This document shows positions 26,975 through 35,857 of a DNA stretch of 64,000 nt, in pieces. Below the pieces are notes generated by a model that did not search any database, was not told the DNA's origin, and saw only the letters and a list, made by a program, of their open reading frames with translations. The position numbers were made by a program, and so were the translations under genes. Position 1 is the first letter of the stretch; each line of letters opens with the position of its first letter. This DNA is from AP-15 sp963812675 (GTDB lineage: Bacteria > Pseudomonadota > Alphaproteobacteria > ATCC43930 > CGMCC-115725), in contig CAWEWR010000023.1 of assembly GCA_963812675.1 (NCBI GenBank), positions 1 to 64,000 of the forward strand. Reading direction: 5' to 3'.

Positions 26975-27323
26975 GCGCAGTCGAACGCCGGGACCTCGCG
27001 TTCTACCACGCAGCGGAGCCATTCGTCAGATTGCTGATAGGGCGCTCGCGATGGTGCTGAACGCGGTGCTGACTTCGGTGCCGAGGGTTGTAACGGCCAC
27101 GACGCAGATCACCGCGATCAAGCCGACGAGCATGCCGTATTCGACCAGAGCCGCGCCGTCTTCTTCTCGGCGGAAACGATCGATCAACTTGCACATGTCA
27201 CGTAACTCTCCTTCCGATCTGGGACGTTACCGCGACACTCTAGGTTCTCTGCCGCGGCCTGAAATGCGACAAGAAGCGCGCAGTCGAACGCTAGGAACCC
27301 CGCGCTCGACCACGCAGCGGACC
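26975..27323. repeat. Repeated 46-bp 3' flank of the Flp genes
   Basis: The segment just after the stop of pilin 2 (26975-27020) and that after pilin 3 (27278-27323) share GCGCAGTCGAACGC, an ACC-CGCG core and ACCACGCAGCGGA with few differences. Pilin 1 lacks this flank. This marks a tandem duplication of a roughly 300-bp unit. Confidence 0.65.
27026..27196 (-). CDS. flp: Flp/Fap type IVb pilin 2 (Tad locus I)
   Basis: This 56-residue pilin with leader MCKLIDRFRREEDG and processing motif G-AALVEY is followed by GMLVGLIAVICVVAVTTLGT and FSTIASALSAI. It differs from pilin 3 at about ten positions and is closer to it than to pilin 1. The start codon context and length are the same in all three. 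The Cys at position 2 lies in the leader and is removed on processing. A sequence block just after its stop is shared with the block after pilin 3, so the copies arose by tandem duplication including the 3' flank. Confidence 0.92.
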   Translation of the reverse strand: MCKLIDRFRREEDGAALVEYGMLVGLIAVICVVAVTTLGTEVSTAFSTIASALSAI

Positions 27324-27329
27324 CGTCCG

Positions 27330-27500
27330 TTAAACGCCGGCCAGGCCGCTCGCAATTTTGCTGAACGCCGTGCTGACCTCGGTGCCGAGGGTTGTAACGG
27401 CGACGACGCAGATCACGGCGATCAGGCCGACAAGCATTCCATATTCGACCAAGGCCGCGCCCTCGTCGTCACGGCGGAAGCGATTGATTAACTTGCGCAT
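27330..27500 (-). CDS. flp: Flp/Fap type IVb pilin 3, promoter-proximal (Tad locus I)
   Basis: This 56-residue pilin with leader MRKLINRFRRDDEG and motif G-AALVEY continues with GMLVGLIAVICVVAVTTLGT and FSKIASGLAGV. It is first in the operon reading leftward, so it is probably the most strongly expressed pilin. The ATG at 27500 follows a purine-rich GATCTCCTG-complement site on the minus strand. Upstream (27501-27664) is a 164-bp spacer with AT-rich patches that should hold the promoter. A TTAA with no proper partner at the CtrA spacing is present there, so I do not call a CtrA box. Confidence 0.92.
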   Translation of the reverse strand: MRKLINRFRRDDEGAALVEYGMLVGLIAVICVVAVTTLGTEVSTAFSKIASGLAGV

Positions 27501-27664
27501 CAGGAGATCCTTCGATTTAGGGCCAGTGACAGGCTTTCGCCGTTCGCCGAGGAACGCATTCTACCTATCGATGAGTCAATCATCGAGGGAGACACCCGTC
27601 TCAGAAAATTTTAACAGAATACCAATCAAACCACGCCAATCGCAGTTCTCGCCCGGAGAACCGC

Positions 27665-28924
27665 TCATTTGCTTATGACAAGCTCCTCGCGCTGTCGCAA
27701 AGTGCGGCGCAAGATCAGGCATAAAAGCGCGACCAGAATGACCGCCCCGACGGGCGCCTTTCCCGTAGTCGGGATGACGGCGAGGCTCGCGACGAACAGC
27801 GCGATCATGGTCGTCTGCTCGCCTCTGAGCAGACCGCAGCGTATCTGGTCGCTTGCGAGAAACGCCACCGGAATCGCGATCGCGGCGAGGTCGTAGGCAA
27901 AGGCGTAAGGCGTCGCGATGAGCGCTGCGGTGGATAGTGTTGCAGCTTTCAACGCATAGCGCGCCGAAGAGCGCCAGACGAACCATACAATTACCCCCAC
28001 GCCTGCCGTCGCCACGCCCTGAGCGAGCCAAGCCAGCGCGGCGCCGCCATGGAGAACAAGGACCAATCCGTAAACGGTTTGGAGGAGGAATCCCCAGTCG
28101 GGACTGGCGAACATAGTTTCGCCCCCCTCCGCGAAAAGCGCCCGAGGGAACGCAGCCCAGCCTTCAACACCAAAAGCGGCCGCCGACGCGACACCCAGAA
28201 AGATGGCCGTGACAGTGGCGCTGACGCAGGCACGCCATCGACGAGCGGCGATAAGGGCCACGGGAAACAAGACCCCGAATTGCGGCTTATAGGTGAGGCA
28301 TCCGATGAACATTCCGGCCAGCACCGGCCGCCGCTCGAGGAGCAACAGCGATGCCCCGAGCAGCGAAGCCGTCAGAAATCCATTCTGTCCAATGAGAAAA
28401 TTCCACGCTGCAAATGGCGACGCCAGCATCAGAGAGATCGCCGGTTGCCGCCGTACGATTAGGTAGACGACAGCGATGCAACATACCAGCGTGACCGATT
28501 CCCAAGTCAGGAATGCGGCAAAGTAGGGGAGCATCGCCAGCGGGACGAGGATTAGGGTGAATGTCGGAGGATATGACAATAACGAGTAAGGGGAATGTCC
28601 GAATCCCGCCGAGCTATCCTGGACCGCTTTAAACGCCGCTAGACTATGGAGCGCGGTTTCTCCGTGGAGCGCCTGCCACCCAGCTACCCAAAAGCGTGTG
28701 AAATCGTGATAGACTGGCGCTCCACTTCCATTCGCGAGCCACAGCCCGTGCCAATTAAGGTATAGGAAAAACGCAGCGTAAAAGACTGGGAAGGTATATC
28801 CGTAGGCCAGCAGTCGCCATCGCGCGAAAACTCCGAGCAGGCGCGGAGCGGGTCGTTCTGACCGAGTCACAACGCGCAGGATCTCCAGCGCGTTATTTCC
28901 GGCCGGTGAAAGGCGTACCCGCAT
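27665..28924 (-). CDS. DUF2029/GT87 membrane glycosyltransferase, paralogue 1
   Basis: This 419-residue polytopic protein of the GT-C class (PimE-like GT87 family) moves sugars from polyprenyl-phosphate donors on the periplasmic side. The first loop has VYHDFTRFWVAGWQALHG; the Asp aligns with the catalytic Asp of the family. LIGQNGFLTASLLGASLLLL and LAGMFIGCLTYKPQFGVLFP are family hallmarks, and TPYAFAYDLAAIAIP comes late. It overlaps the 3' end of paralogue 2 by 32 bp, and the two are closely similar, so they look like a recent duplication. Donor and acceptor are unknown. Confidence 0.88.
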   Translation of the reverse strand: MRVRLSPAGNNALEILRVVTRSERPAPRLLGVFARWRLLAYGYTFPVFYAAFFLYLNWHGLWLANGSGAPVYHDFTRFWVAGWQALHGETALHSLAAFKAVQDSSAGFGHSPYSLLSYPPTFTLILVPLAMLPYFAAFLTWESVTLVCCIAVVYLIVRRQPAISLMLASPFAAWNFLIGQNGFLTASLLGASLLLLERRPVLAGMFIGCLTYKPQFGVLFPVALIAARRWRACVSATVTAIFLGVASAAAFGVEGWAAFPRALFAEGGETMFASPDWGFLLQTVYGLVLVLHGGAALAWLAQGVATAGVGVIVWFVWRSSARYALKAATLSTAALIATPYAFAYDLAAIAIPVAFLASDQIRCGLLRGEQTTMIALFVASLAVIPTTGKAPVGAVILVALLCLILRRTLRQREELVISK

Positions 28925-30194
28925 AACTGCTCGACGGGGCGAGATGTCGATTACGCATCACAAAAGCACGGCGTAGGATCGCTCCAAAAAGCATGATTAC
29001 TGCAAGCAGACCGACGGGCGTGCCCCCAAAGGTGGTTCGACCCACATTATCTCCGAGGGTCACGAGGAGAGCGAGCGGCGCGCCGAACAGCATGATCCAG
29101 ATCGCTTTGTCACCCCGCAGCAATCCGCGGCTCAACTGGTCGTTTGCGAGAAAAGCGGCGGGAATTGCGATCGCCGCGATGTCGTAGGCAAAGGCATAGG
29201 GGCTGGCTAAGAGCGCCGCCGTCGACAATATTGCGGCCTTGATCGGGTAGGCGGTCCGAGATCGCCAAACGAACCACACGATTGCCGCGATGCCGATTGT
29301 GGTTGCTCCTTGCGCCAGCTCCGCCGAGGTGGCGCTGCCATGCAGGCTACGGATGAAGCCGTATACGGTCTGAAGGTATCCCCAAGAGGCGTTAGGGTCG
29401 GCGACAAATGTTTCGCTGGCGTTTCTGGCGAGCTTTCGGAGAAACGCGGGCCATATGTCCACGCCAAAGGCAGCAATTGAAACTCCGGCCAGGCAAACCG
29501 TCGTGACCGCGGCGCTCGCGAAAGCTCGCCATTGCTTTGAGGCGGCGAGCGCCACAGGAAGCAATATTCCGAATTGCGGTTTGTAGGTGAGACATCCCAT
29601 GAACACACCAGCCAATATGGGCGACCGTTCGAGAAAGTGTAGCGATGCGCCAAGCAGCGAGGCGCTGAAGAAGCCGTTCTGTCCCGCCAGAAAATTCCAG
29701 GCGGTAAAGGGCGACGCCAGCATTAGGGCAACTGCGGGCGGCCGCCCGACAATGACACGCAGAACCGATACGCAACCGAGCAATGTCATAGTTTGCCAGA
29801 GCAGGACGCTGGCAGCATAGGGAAGCAAAGCGAGCGGGGTCAGAACCAACAGGAAAATCGGAGGGTACGAGCAGATGTAGGAAGCGTCCTGCGTCCCTAG
29901 CAGTGCATTCTGAACCCTCAGAAATTCGTCAGGGTCGGCTAACGAGGCGACATTCCCATGCAACGCCTGCAACCCGGCTACCCAGCACGGCGTGAACTCG
30001 CTGTATATCGGCAACCCTGCGGCGTTGACGATCCAGGTTCCCGCTCTGTAGAGGATTACAAAGTACACTAGGTAGAGTGCTGCGAGCGCATAGCCGAACA
30101 ATTGCAGCCACGCGCCCTGAAAAATGTTCACCGAGCGAGATGGTTTTCGATTGATAATAACTGGGCGGCGGCGGCTTTCCAGGGCGTCCGTCAT
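28893..30194 (-). CDS. DUF2029/GT87 membrane glycosyltransferase, paralogue 2 (Asp-to-Glu in loop 1)
   Basis: This 433-residue GT-C protein is closest to paralogue 1: LAGQNGFFSASLLGASLHFL, LAGVFMGCLTYKPQFGILLP and SPYAFAYDIAAIAIP. In the first periplasmic loop, where paralogue 1 has HDFTRFWVAG, this protein has SEFTPCWVAG, so the presumed catalytic Asp is Glu and the aromatic two residues on is Cys. That could alter or abolish activity. The N-terminus has about 20 basic residues before the first helix. It is the second gene of the leftward group; 228 bp without features separate it from the stop of paralogue 3. Confidence 0.87.
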   Translation of the reverse strand: MTDALESRRRPVIINRKPSRSVNIFQGAWLQLFGYALAALYLVYFVILYRAGTWIVNAAGLPIYSEFTPCWVAGLQALHGNVASLADPDEFLRVQNALLGTQDASYICSYPPIFLLVLTPLALLPYAASVLLWQTMTLLGCVSVLRVIVGRPPAVALMLASPFTAWNFLAGQNGFFSASLLGASLHFLERSPILAGVFMGCLTYKPQFGILLPVALAASKQWRAFASAAVTTVCLAGVSIAAFGVDIWPAFLRKLARNASETFVADPNASWGYLQTVYGFIRSLHGSATSAELAQGATTIGIAAIVWFVWRSRTAYPIKAAILSTAALLASPYAFAYDIAAIAIPAAFLANDQLSRGLLRGDKAIWIMLFGAPLALLVTLGDNVGRTTFGGTPVGLLAVIMLFGAILRRAFVMRNRHLAPSSSYAGTPFTGRK

Positions 30195-30397
30195 GTCCCC
30201 AATCCAAACCTCATTTTCACGCCCGAAGCCGTTCCTGCCAATATTTGTCGGTCGCGCGACTGCCTCCGTTTCTACCCTGTCTCAATTCAATCGCCGGTGA
30301 GGGAAAATGTCTCACGAATTTCGAGGCTAGCAGAGCCACAGACGGGCCGCGCCGTGAAAACACCAAGGGGCAGGAGGATTGCGAGCGCATTCAACTG

Positions 30398-30431
30398 GAC
30401 TCAGTTTAATTTCTGACTCAGTTTAATTTCT
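30398..30431. repeat. 17-bp perfect tandem repeat
   Basis: GACTCAGTTTAATTTCT occurs twice head to tail at 30398-30414 and 30415-30431. The second copy contains the stop codon of GT87 paralogue 3. It may be a slippage duplication or a scar of a lost insertion. Confidence 0.7.
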
Positions 30432-31664
30432 TTCGGTCAACGAAAAATGAAGCGTCGGCGGATCAATCTCATGCGATTTCCGATGGGCAAGTATGACAAC
30501 CCACCCTCGCCGCACAACAAGGGCAAGAAGAGCCAAGCATGGAATCCATCCGCTGGAGAAATCGCGGAAGCCCAAGAAGATCACGATCCAGGAAAAGAGC
30601 ATGATCAAGCGGTCGCCGGGCAAAAACCCGCGCGCAAGGCCGTCCTTGACCAAGAAGGCGACGGCTATCGCCAGGATGGATAGATCGTGGCCATGCACAT
30701 ACGGCGTCGCTATCGGGGCCGCGCTGCAAAGGGCCGCAGCTTTCAAGGAATGAGGCAGCGGCCTCGCCCATACCCAGCACACGATTGCCGTGACCGCACC
30801 AGCGACTGCCAATTGTATGGCCCACGCGATGGACGGACTGATGCCGGCCAACGAAAGAAAGCCATACACCGATTCTAGCCGCATGGACACCTGCGAAATC
30901 GGGCCAAACTTGGTCCGCGATCGACCAGCGAGTGGATGAAGGACGGCCATCCTTGGTACCCAAAGACAACGGTCGATGTGACGATCAGAACGACGCTCGT
31001 TGCGACGGCGCTGATTACCACGCGCCATTTACGCGAGACGAAAAGCGCAAACGGAAAAAGAATGCCGATTTGTGGCTTAAAAGTCAGCAGGCCAAGAAGA
31101 ATCCCGGACAATCGAGGTCGTCGCTCCATCAGGGCGAGGGACAATCCCATCAACCCTGCGAGGAGGAACCCATTCTGTCCGAGAAAGAAATTGAAGAACA
31201 CAGGGAATGGCGAAAGCGCCGCCAAAATAGCGATCGGACGGGGCACGATCAGGTAAATGGCCACCAGATAGAGCAGCAGCGTGACAACCGTCCATGCGGC
31301 AAACGCCGCAACATAAGGCATCAACCCGAGAGGGTAAGTGAAGAAAAGGTAGGTCGGAGGATAGACAAAATGGTTCATTACCGACGCAGGCATCCGTACC
31401 ACCCAGATCGGCCCGGGCGGCAGAAAAGGCCGAAGCATCATAAACGCGAGCCGGATCCCCTGACCCAGCAAAGGCGCCGCTCACCCAAAAGAAGGAAAAA
31501 TCGATGCACGACGGCTTGCCGTCTTCCTGAAAAAGCCAACTGTGCGTAAATAATCGCGCGACCAAGCCGATGGCATAAGCGACAACCGCACCCGATCCAT
31601 AGAGCCAAATCCGCCGCTGGGTAAATAACCAAGCTTCGAGTGTTATCAGTTTATCTCGCAGCAA
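30423..31664 (-). pseudogene. DUF2029/GT87 membrane glycosyltransferase, paralogue 3, two frameshifts
   Basis: Three frames are needed to rebuild the protein. The first (from 31664) has CIDFSFFWVSGAFAGSGDPA with the family Asp. Near 31375, at a TTTTG run, the frame shifts to give VYPPTYLFFTYPLG, LGQNGFLLAGLMGLSLALME and LLGLLTFKPQIGILFP. Near 30900 it shifts again to LESVYGFLSLAGISPSIAWA and the C-terminus ending at 30423. Corrected, it would be about 413 residues and resemble paralogue 5 along its length. Either the gene has decayed or there are two sequence errors. Confidence 0.8.
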
Positions 31665-31724
31665 GGTGATCGGAGTCGAGTGAGCGGCTTGCGATCTTTT
31701 TTTGCCAGCGCGTAGAAGTAGCCA

Positions 31725-33042
31725 CTACGGCTTTCCGCAATATCGAATGCGTCGAACGGTCACCACGAGTAAAGCAGCGACTGAATATCGGTGCGAGGAG
31801 CAGGTGCGTGTGCATACCCACGACACGCGAGACAAATGGCGCCAGAAAAGTGGCCACAAGTATGGTGCGCTCGTACGGCAGAGCCGTGTCCGTCAGGCCT
31901 TTGCGCGCGAGCCAGGCGATCGGCGGCGCCAGCAGCATCAGGTCATAATCGAAAATAAAGGCCGTCGAGAGTGGGGTCGCGGCCATCAGCGCGGCGTTCT
32001 TCATATCTGGATCGCCAATTGGCCGCCGCCAAATCCACACAACGGCCGCCGCGGCGGCCAATGCGACAAGCGCCTGCAGGCTGTAGGCGACGAGCATTGG
32101 AGAGCCGAGAAGGCGTGCTGCCGCGAAGACCGATTGCATCTTGTAATAATGGCCAAAGTTCAGGCCGCTCTCGAGCATGCTCCGGGTATCGGTTGTGCTG
32201 GCGAGGAAATCCGCCCACACGCCGGTACCGAAGAGGACGACCGACGCCGCTGCGGATAGGAGAGCTGTGAGCGCGGCTACGACGACCGCCCGCCAATGCC
32301 CTCCGGCGACGAGAGCGACCGGCAGCAGCAGACCGAGATGCGGCTTGAACGTCAGGACACCAAACAAGATGCCGGCCAGGACCGGGCGGCGGGGAAGCTG
32401 GAGCAATCCCCAGCAAAACAGGCTCGTCGTCAGGAAGGAGGTCTGGCCATGGGTAACAGTCCAAAACACGGCAGGAAAGGCGAGGCCGACCCACAGCGTC
32501 AGCGGCTTCGGAAAGATCCGCCACAATGCCGCCAGATATCCGGCAAGCCCGAGCGCAAGCCAAGCGGCGAGCGACTGCAGGTAGGGCAGCAGCGCCAACG
32601 GGTATACGATGAGGAAGGAGGAGGGCGGATAGTTCCAGGGGTAAAAATCGGGCGTAGGCGGTTGCGTGACAGCCTGTTCCACCGCGAAAAATGCGCCCGG
32701 ATGATATATCGCGCGTTCTTCGCCGTTGAGCAGCGCGTAAGACGCAGTCCAGAGCCTGAGGAAATCCGTTCCGACAGGCCGGCCCATCGGATCGGCCATC
32801 CCGTGCCCGCTCAGCACCCATGCCATCACCGCGACCGTGCCGCCAATCAGAGCCGTCGAGTACCCGATTACGCGGCCTCGCGACAGCCATGGAGCGTCAC
32901 GCAGAAACCCGCGAATGGTGAGCCATCTGCGCCGGCCGCTCATAATCCAACTGCCCGGGCGGCTTTCCGATGCTTTCGGGCGCTCCGCTATTTCCATTTT
33001 GGCCGGATCCGCTGGCCGGGGGTCGTCACGGCTGAATGCCAC
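31725..33042 (-). CDS. DUF2029/GT87 membrane glycosyltransferase, paralogue 4 (possible 3' frameshift)
   Basis: This GT-C protein of about 430-460 residues has GTDFLRLWTASYALLNGEE in loop 1 (family Asp present), THGQTSFLTTSLFCWGLLQL, LAGILFGVLTFKPHLGLLLP and STAFIFDYDLMLLAPPIAWL. The open frame runs to 31651, overlapping the start of paralogue 3, but its tail after APIFS is basic and non-hydrophobic. A shift near 31783 would instead give VAALLVVTVRRIRYCGKP and a stop at 31725, the usual family ending, so I list that end. Likely starts are 33042, 32997 (MEIAERPK) or 32943 (MSGRRRW). It is more distant from the other four. Confidence 0.8.
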
Positions 33043-33054
33043 CCCAAGCGATGC

Positions 33055-34290
33055 TCATCGATCCTGCTCCGGCACCGCGGCCGACGCCAGAAGTATGGGG
33101 CGGATATTTGGCGCGCGATTGCCGGCGGCGAGAACCGTCATCCGATAGGGTAATCGGCGGAGCGCGGCACGGGCCGGCACATCAACGCAGCGGTGCACCA
33201 GCACGCAGCTACCGAACGTGAACAACGCCGCGATTACTTCAAATCGGGAGCCGCTAATGCCACACGTAGCGAGCGTTCCGGACACGGAGACCGCAACTAT
33301 GAACGGCAGGGTTTGAAAGATGTACACCGAATATGACACCTCACCCAGCCAACGCAGCGGTGCAGCATTGAGGACAACGGCCACGCGGCCACAGTTGCAC
33401 ACCGCGGCCAGTAGGAGCGCCGGCAGAAGGATAACCGCGAGACTGTCGGGAGCGCCTAGGAGGCATCCTGCGGCAATCGCTCCCGCAATTGCGATCAGCA
33501 CGGCGTCCTTCTCCCAGATTTTGCGGAAAAGCCGCTCGCAGTAGTATCGGTAGGCGCAAACGCCGACCGTGAACTCTGGCAATGCGCGGACCAGCGCGCC
33601 CCAGCCCTCGGCCGGCTGTCTGTCGCTGAAAATTGTGTGGTACACGGCAATTTCAATCAAAAGTAAGACGCAAACTAGAGCGCCGGTGCCGTCGCGTAGC
33701 CGACAAATCATCGGGGCGACAAAGGGGAAAAGCAGGTAGGCGTACCACTCCGCCGAAATAGACCAGGACGGACTATTTATTACAACCTCATGCAACCATG
33801 GGACTTGCATCAAGAGCAACGGGGCGATCAGCTGCCTCGTGAAGGAGGCGCCGGAGGGAAAAGGGAGATTCCCGACGGTGAACGCTAATACGAACACAAT
33901 GGTTGTGAAGAGGCTCGTGGGATATATCCGGCAGAACCGCGCCCAGAGAAATCGACTGACCGTTCGCCAGTTTCGCTCTTCGCTGAAGCGACGTCCATAG
34001 ACATGGGTCAACACAAAACCGCTGAGGAAGAAAAACAGGTCGACAGCAAGCGATCCGCGGCGCCACAGCCACGGAGGCGCGCCTCCTGCGAAGTTGAACG
34101 CAACAAAACTACTGTGGTAGAGCAACACCGTTACCGCCGCGATGCCTCGCAGCGGGGTCAGACCCGGCAATTCCAGCTCGGCGCGCCCTCCGGTCGCGTC
34201 GATTGCAACAAAGGGTGATTTGAGATTTGCCCTCAATGCTCTTCCTCGCTGCATACGACTTTCGGTTATGCGCGCGTCGTGCAGCCGCAA
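33055..34290 (-). CDS. Acyltransferase family 3 (OafA/NodX-like) membrane O-acyltransferase
   Basis: This membrane protein of about 411 residues has ten or so helices. The family signature is present: GLTPLRGIAAVTVLLYHSSF (with the reactive-site His in LLYH), SLAVDLFFFLSGFVLTHVYG, RFCRIYPTSLF with the Arg-x10 region, and SWSISAEWYAYLLFPFV. A later GEVSYSVYIFQ matches the last conserved block. Such enzymes put acetyl or other acyl groups on surface sugars. It sits inside the GT87 group, so its substrate is probably the glycan made there. An alternative start is the ATG at 34254. Confidence 0.9.
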   Translation of the reverse strand: MRLHDARITESRMQRGRALRANLKSPFVAIDATGGRAELELPGLTPLRGIAAVTVLLYHSSFVAFNFAGGAPPWLWRRGSLAVDLFFFLSGFVLTHVYGRRFSEERNWRTVSRFLWARFCRIYPTSLFTTIVFVLAFTVGNLPFPSGASFTRQLIAPLLLMQVPWLHEVVINSPSWSISAEWYAYLLFPFVAPMICRLRDGTGALVCVLLLIEIAVYHTIFSDRQPAEGWGALVRALPEFTVGVCAYRYYCERLFRKIWEKDAVLIAIAGAIAAGCLLGAPDSLAVILLPALLLAAVCNCGRVAVVLNAAPLRWLGEVSYSVYIFQTLPFIVAVSVSGTLATCGISGSRFEVIAALFTFGSCVLVHRCVDVPARAALRRLPYRMTVLAAGNRAPNIRPILLASAAVPEQDR

Positions 34291-34318
34291 ACGCGGCCTA
34301 TTTTCGCCAGCCGGTGAA

Positions 34319-35572
34319 TTAATTCCGGGAGAAAGCTTTCATCTCAAAATTATTATCCGCCGCAGGTACTGCCGCTTGATCAAGCCTGCGGTATGCGAGT
34401 ATCCGGCGAACCGTGAGAAAAAAGAGAGCGGCGCAGACAACGGGACCGATTGGCACCTGCACAAGAAAGAGGGCAGCGAAGCAAATGAGAATCACTGTTC
34501 GCTCGCCGGGGAGAAATCCGCGCGACATGCCATCGCGAACGAGAAAGGCGACGGCGATGGTAAGAATGCAAAGATCGTAAAAGAGGATATAGGGCGATAC
34601 CATTGCCGATCCGATGCAAAGAACCGCTGCCTTTAACGAAAATGGGATGGGCTTGGCCCAAACGACCCAAACCGTCAGCGCGACGATGGCGGCAACGATG
34701 AGGTGCCCACCCCATGAAACCCGCCCGCTCGTCTCCACCCAACGAAGCAAACCAAAAACTGAATGCAGGGCGAGTGGGACTGCAGAGTCCGGGCTCAACG
34801 TTGATTGGCGGTCGAGGAGAGTGTGTAAAAAAGACGCCCAGCCCTCAGAACCAAAGGCGAACGCCGCCCCGATGCCGAGGATCACCGTCGCCACCGTCGC
34901 GCTCGCGAGGGCTCGCCAGTTTCGGGACGCCAAAAGCGCAAGCGGGAACAGCACGCCGATATGCGGCTTGTAGCTGAGGAGGCCCAAGAAAATTCCGGAG
35001 AGCCACGGGCGCCGCTCTAAAAAAGCGAGCGAAAAGCCGACTAGCGCAGCGGTGATAAATCCGTTGTGCCCGAAGTCGGCATTTACCGCCACGAAAAAGG
35101 GAGACATCGCGGCAATCACCGCCGCTCGGCGAGGGATGATCGTGTATACGGCTGTTCCGTAAAGGAAGAGAGTAGCCAGAACCCATGCCCCGAAAGCAAT
35201 TAAATAAGGCATGAACCCAAGGAAATAGGTCACAAACAGGTAGGTCGGCGGGTATACGTATGGCGTAATGAAAGGACAGTTGTCGTGGCCAAACAGCGCA
35301 AGCTGTGCAGCCGAAAATGTCGAATAATCGAAGATTTTGGCGGGATCGCCCGAGACGGCGAATTTGCCGCTCAACCACATCCAGCCGAAGTCGACACACC
35401 TCAGCCTGCCATCGGGAAGAATGACCCATTGGCCGTGGACCAGCCGCCACGCCAGGGAAAGCGCGTAGGCGACTGCCACCCCGAGCCCATAAAATCTGAT
35501 GCGCCGCTCGGTGAAGATCCGGTCTTCGATCCGCCAACCTGACGCGAGCGCTCCTGGGGCCCCGCTCGTCAT
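34319..35572 (-). CDS. DUF2029/GT87 membrane glycosyltransferase, paralogue 5
   Basis: This 417-residue GT-C protein has CVDFGWMWLSGKFAVSGDPA in loop 1 (family Asp), VYPPTYLFVTYFLG, FGHNGFITAALVGFSLAFLE and LSGIFLGLLSYKPHIGVLFP, and MVSPYILFYDLCILTIA near the end. It is most like the broken paralogue 3, so the two are probably duplicates with one decayed. It is the first gene of the leftward group; the divergent spacer to the oxidoreductase gene (35573-35857, 285 bp) should hold promoters both ways and contains no other feature I can name. Confidence 0.88.
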   Translation of the reverse strand: MTSGAPGALASGWRIEDRIFTERRIRFYGLGVAVAYALSLAWRLVHGQWVILPDGRLRCVDFGWMWLSGKFAVSGDPAKIFDYSTFSAAQLALFGHDNCPFITPYVYPPTYLFVTYFLGFMPYLIAFGAWVLATLFLYGTAVYTIIPRRAAVIAAMSPFFVAVNADFGHNGFITAALVGFSLAFLERRPWLSGIFLGLLSYKPHIGVLFPLALLASRNWRALASATVATVILGIGAAFAFGSEGWASFLHTLLDRQSTLSPDSAVPLALHSVFGLLRWVETSGRVSWGGHLIVAAIVALTVWVVWAKPIPFSLKAAVLCIGSAMVSPYILFYDLCILTIAVAFLVRDGMSRGFLPGERTVILICFAALFLVQVPIGPVVCAALFFLTVRRILAYRRLDQAAVPAADNNFEMKAFSRN

Positions 35573-35857
35573 CGCGGCCTCCGAGAAAGATTTCGGCTGC
35601 GGCCGAGCGTCGAAACGCGCTATCTAGCCATGGCTATTGAGTTGAGTTTAGAGCACGGTGATTGCTGCAGACTAATTCAAAAGCTTCACGATCTTCCATC
35701 AATTAACCCTGATTCGAAGTCGGCGTCGGTTGAATAATGCGCTGCTTTGGTTTAGAAAGAGTACTTGCTCGGTCGCTCGGAGAATGCTCCCAAGAACCAT
35801 CGCCGGGAAGGCCGGGCCGTGTCGGCAGGTCGGAACCGACGCCACGAGGCAGACAGT

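Noticed and set aside
27500..27664. A CtrA box upstream of the flp genes
   Set aside because: A TTAA near 27609 has CCAA, not TTAA, at the required spacing, so the consensus is not met.
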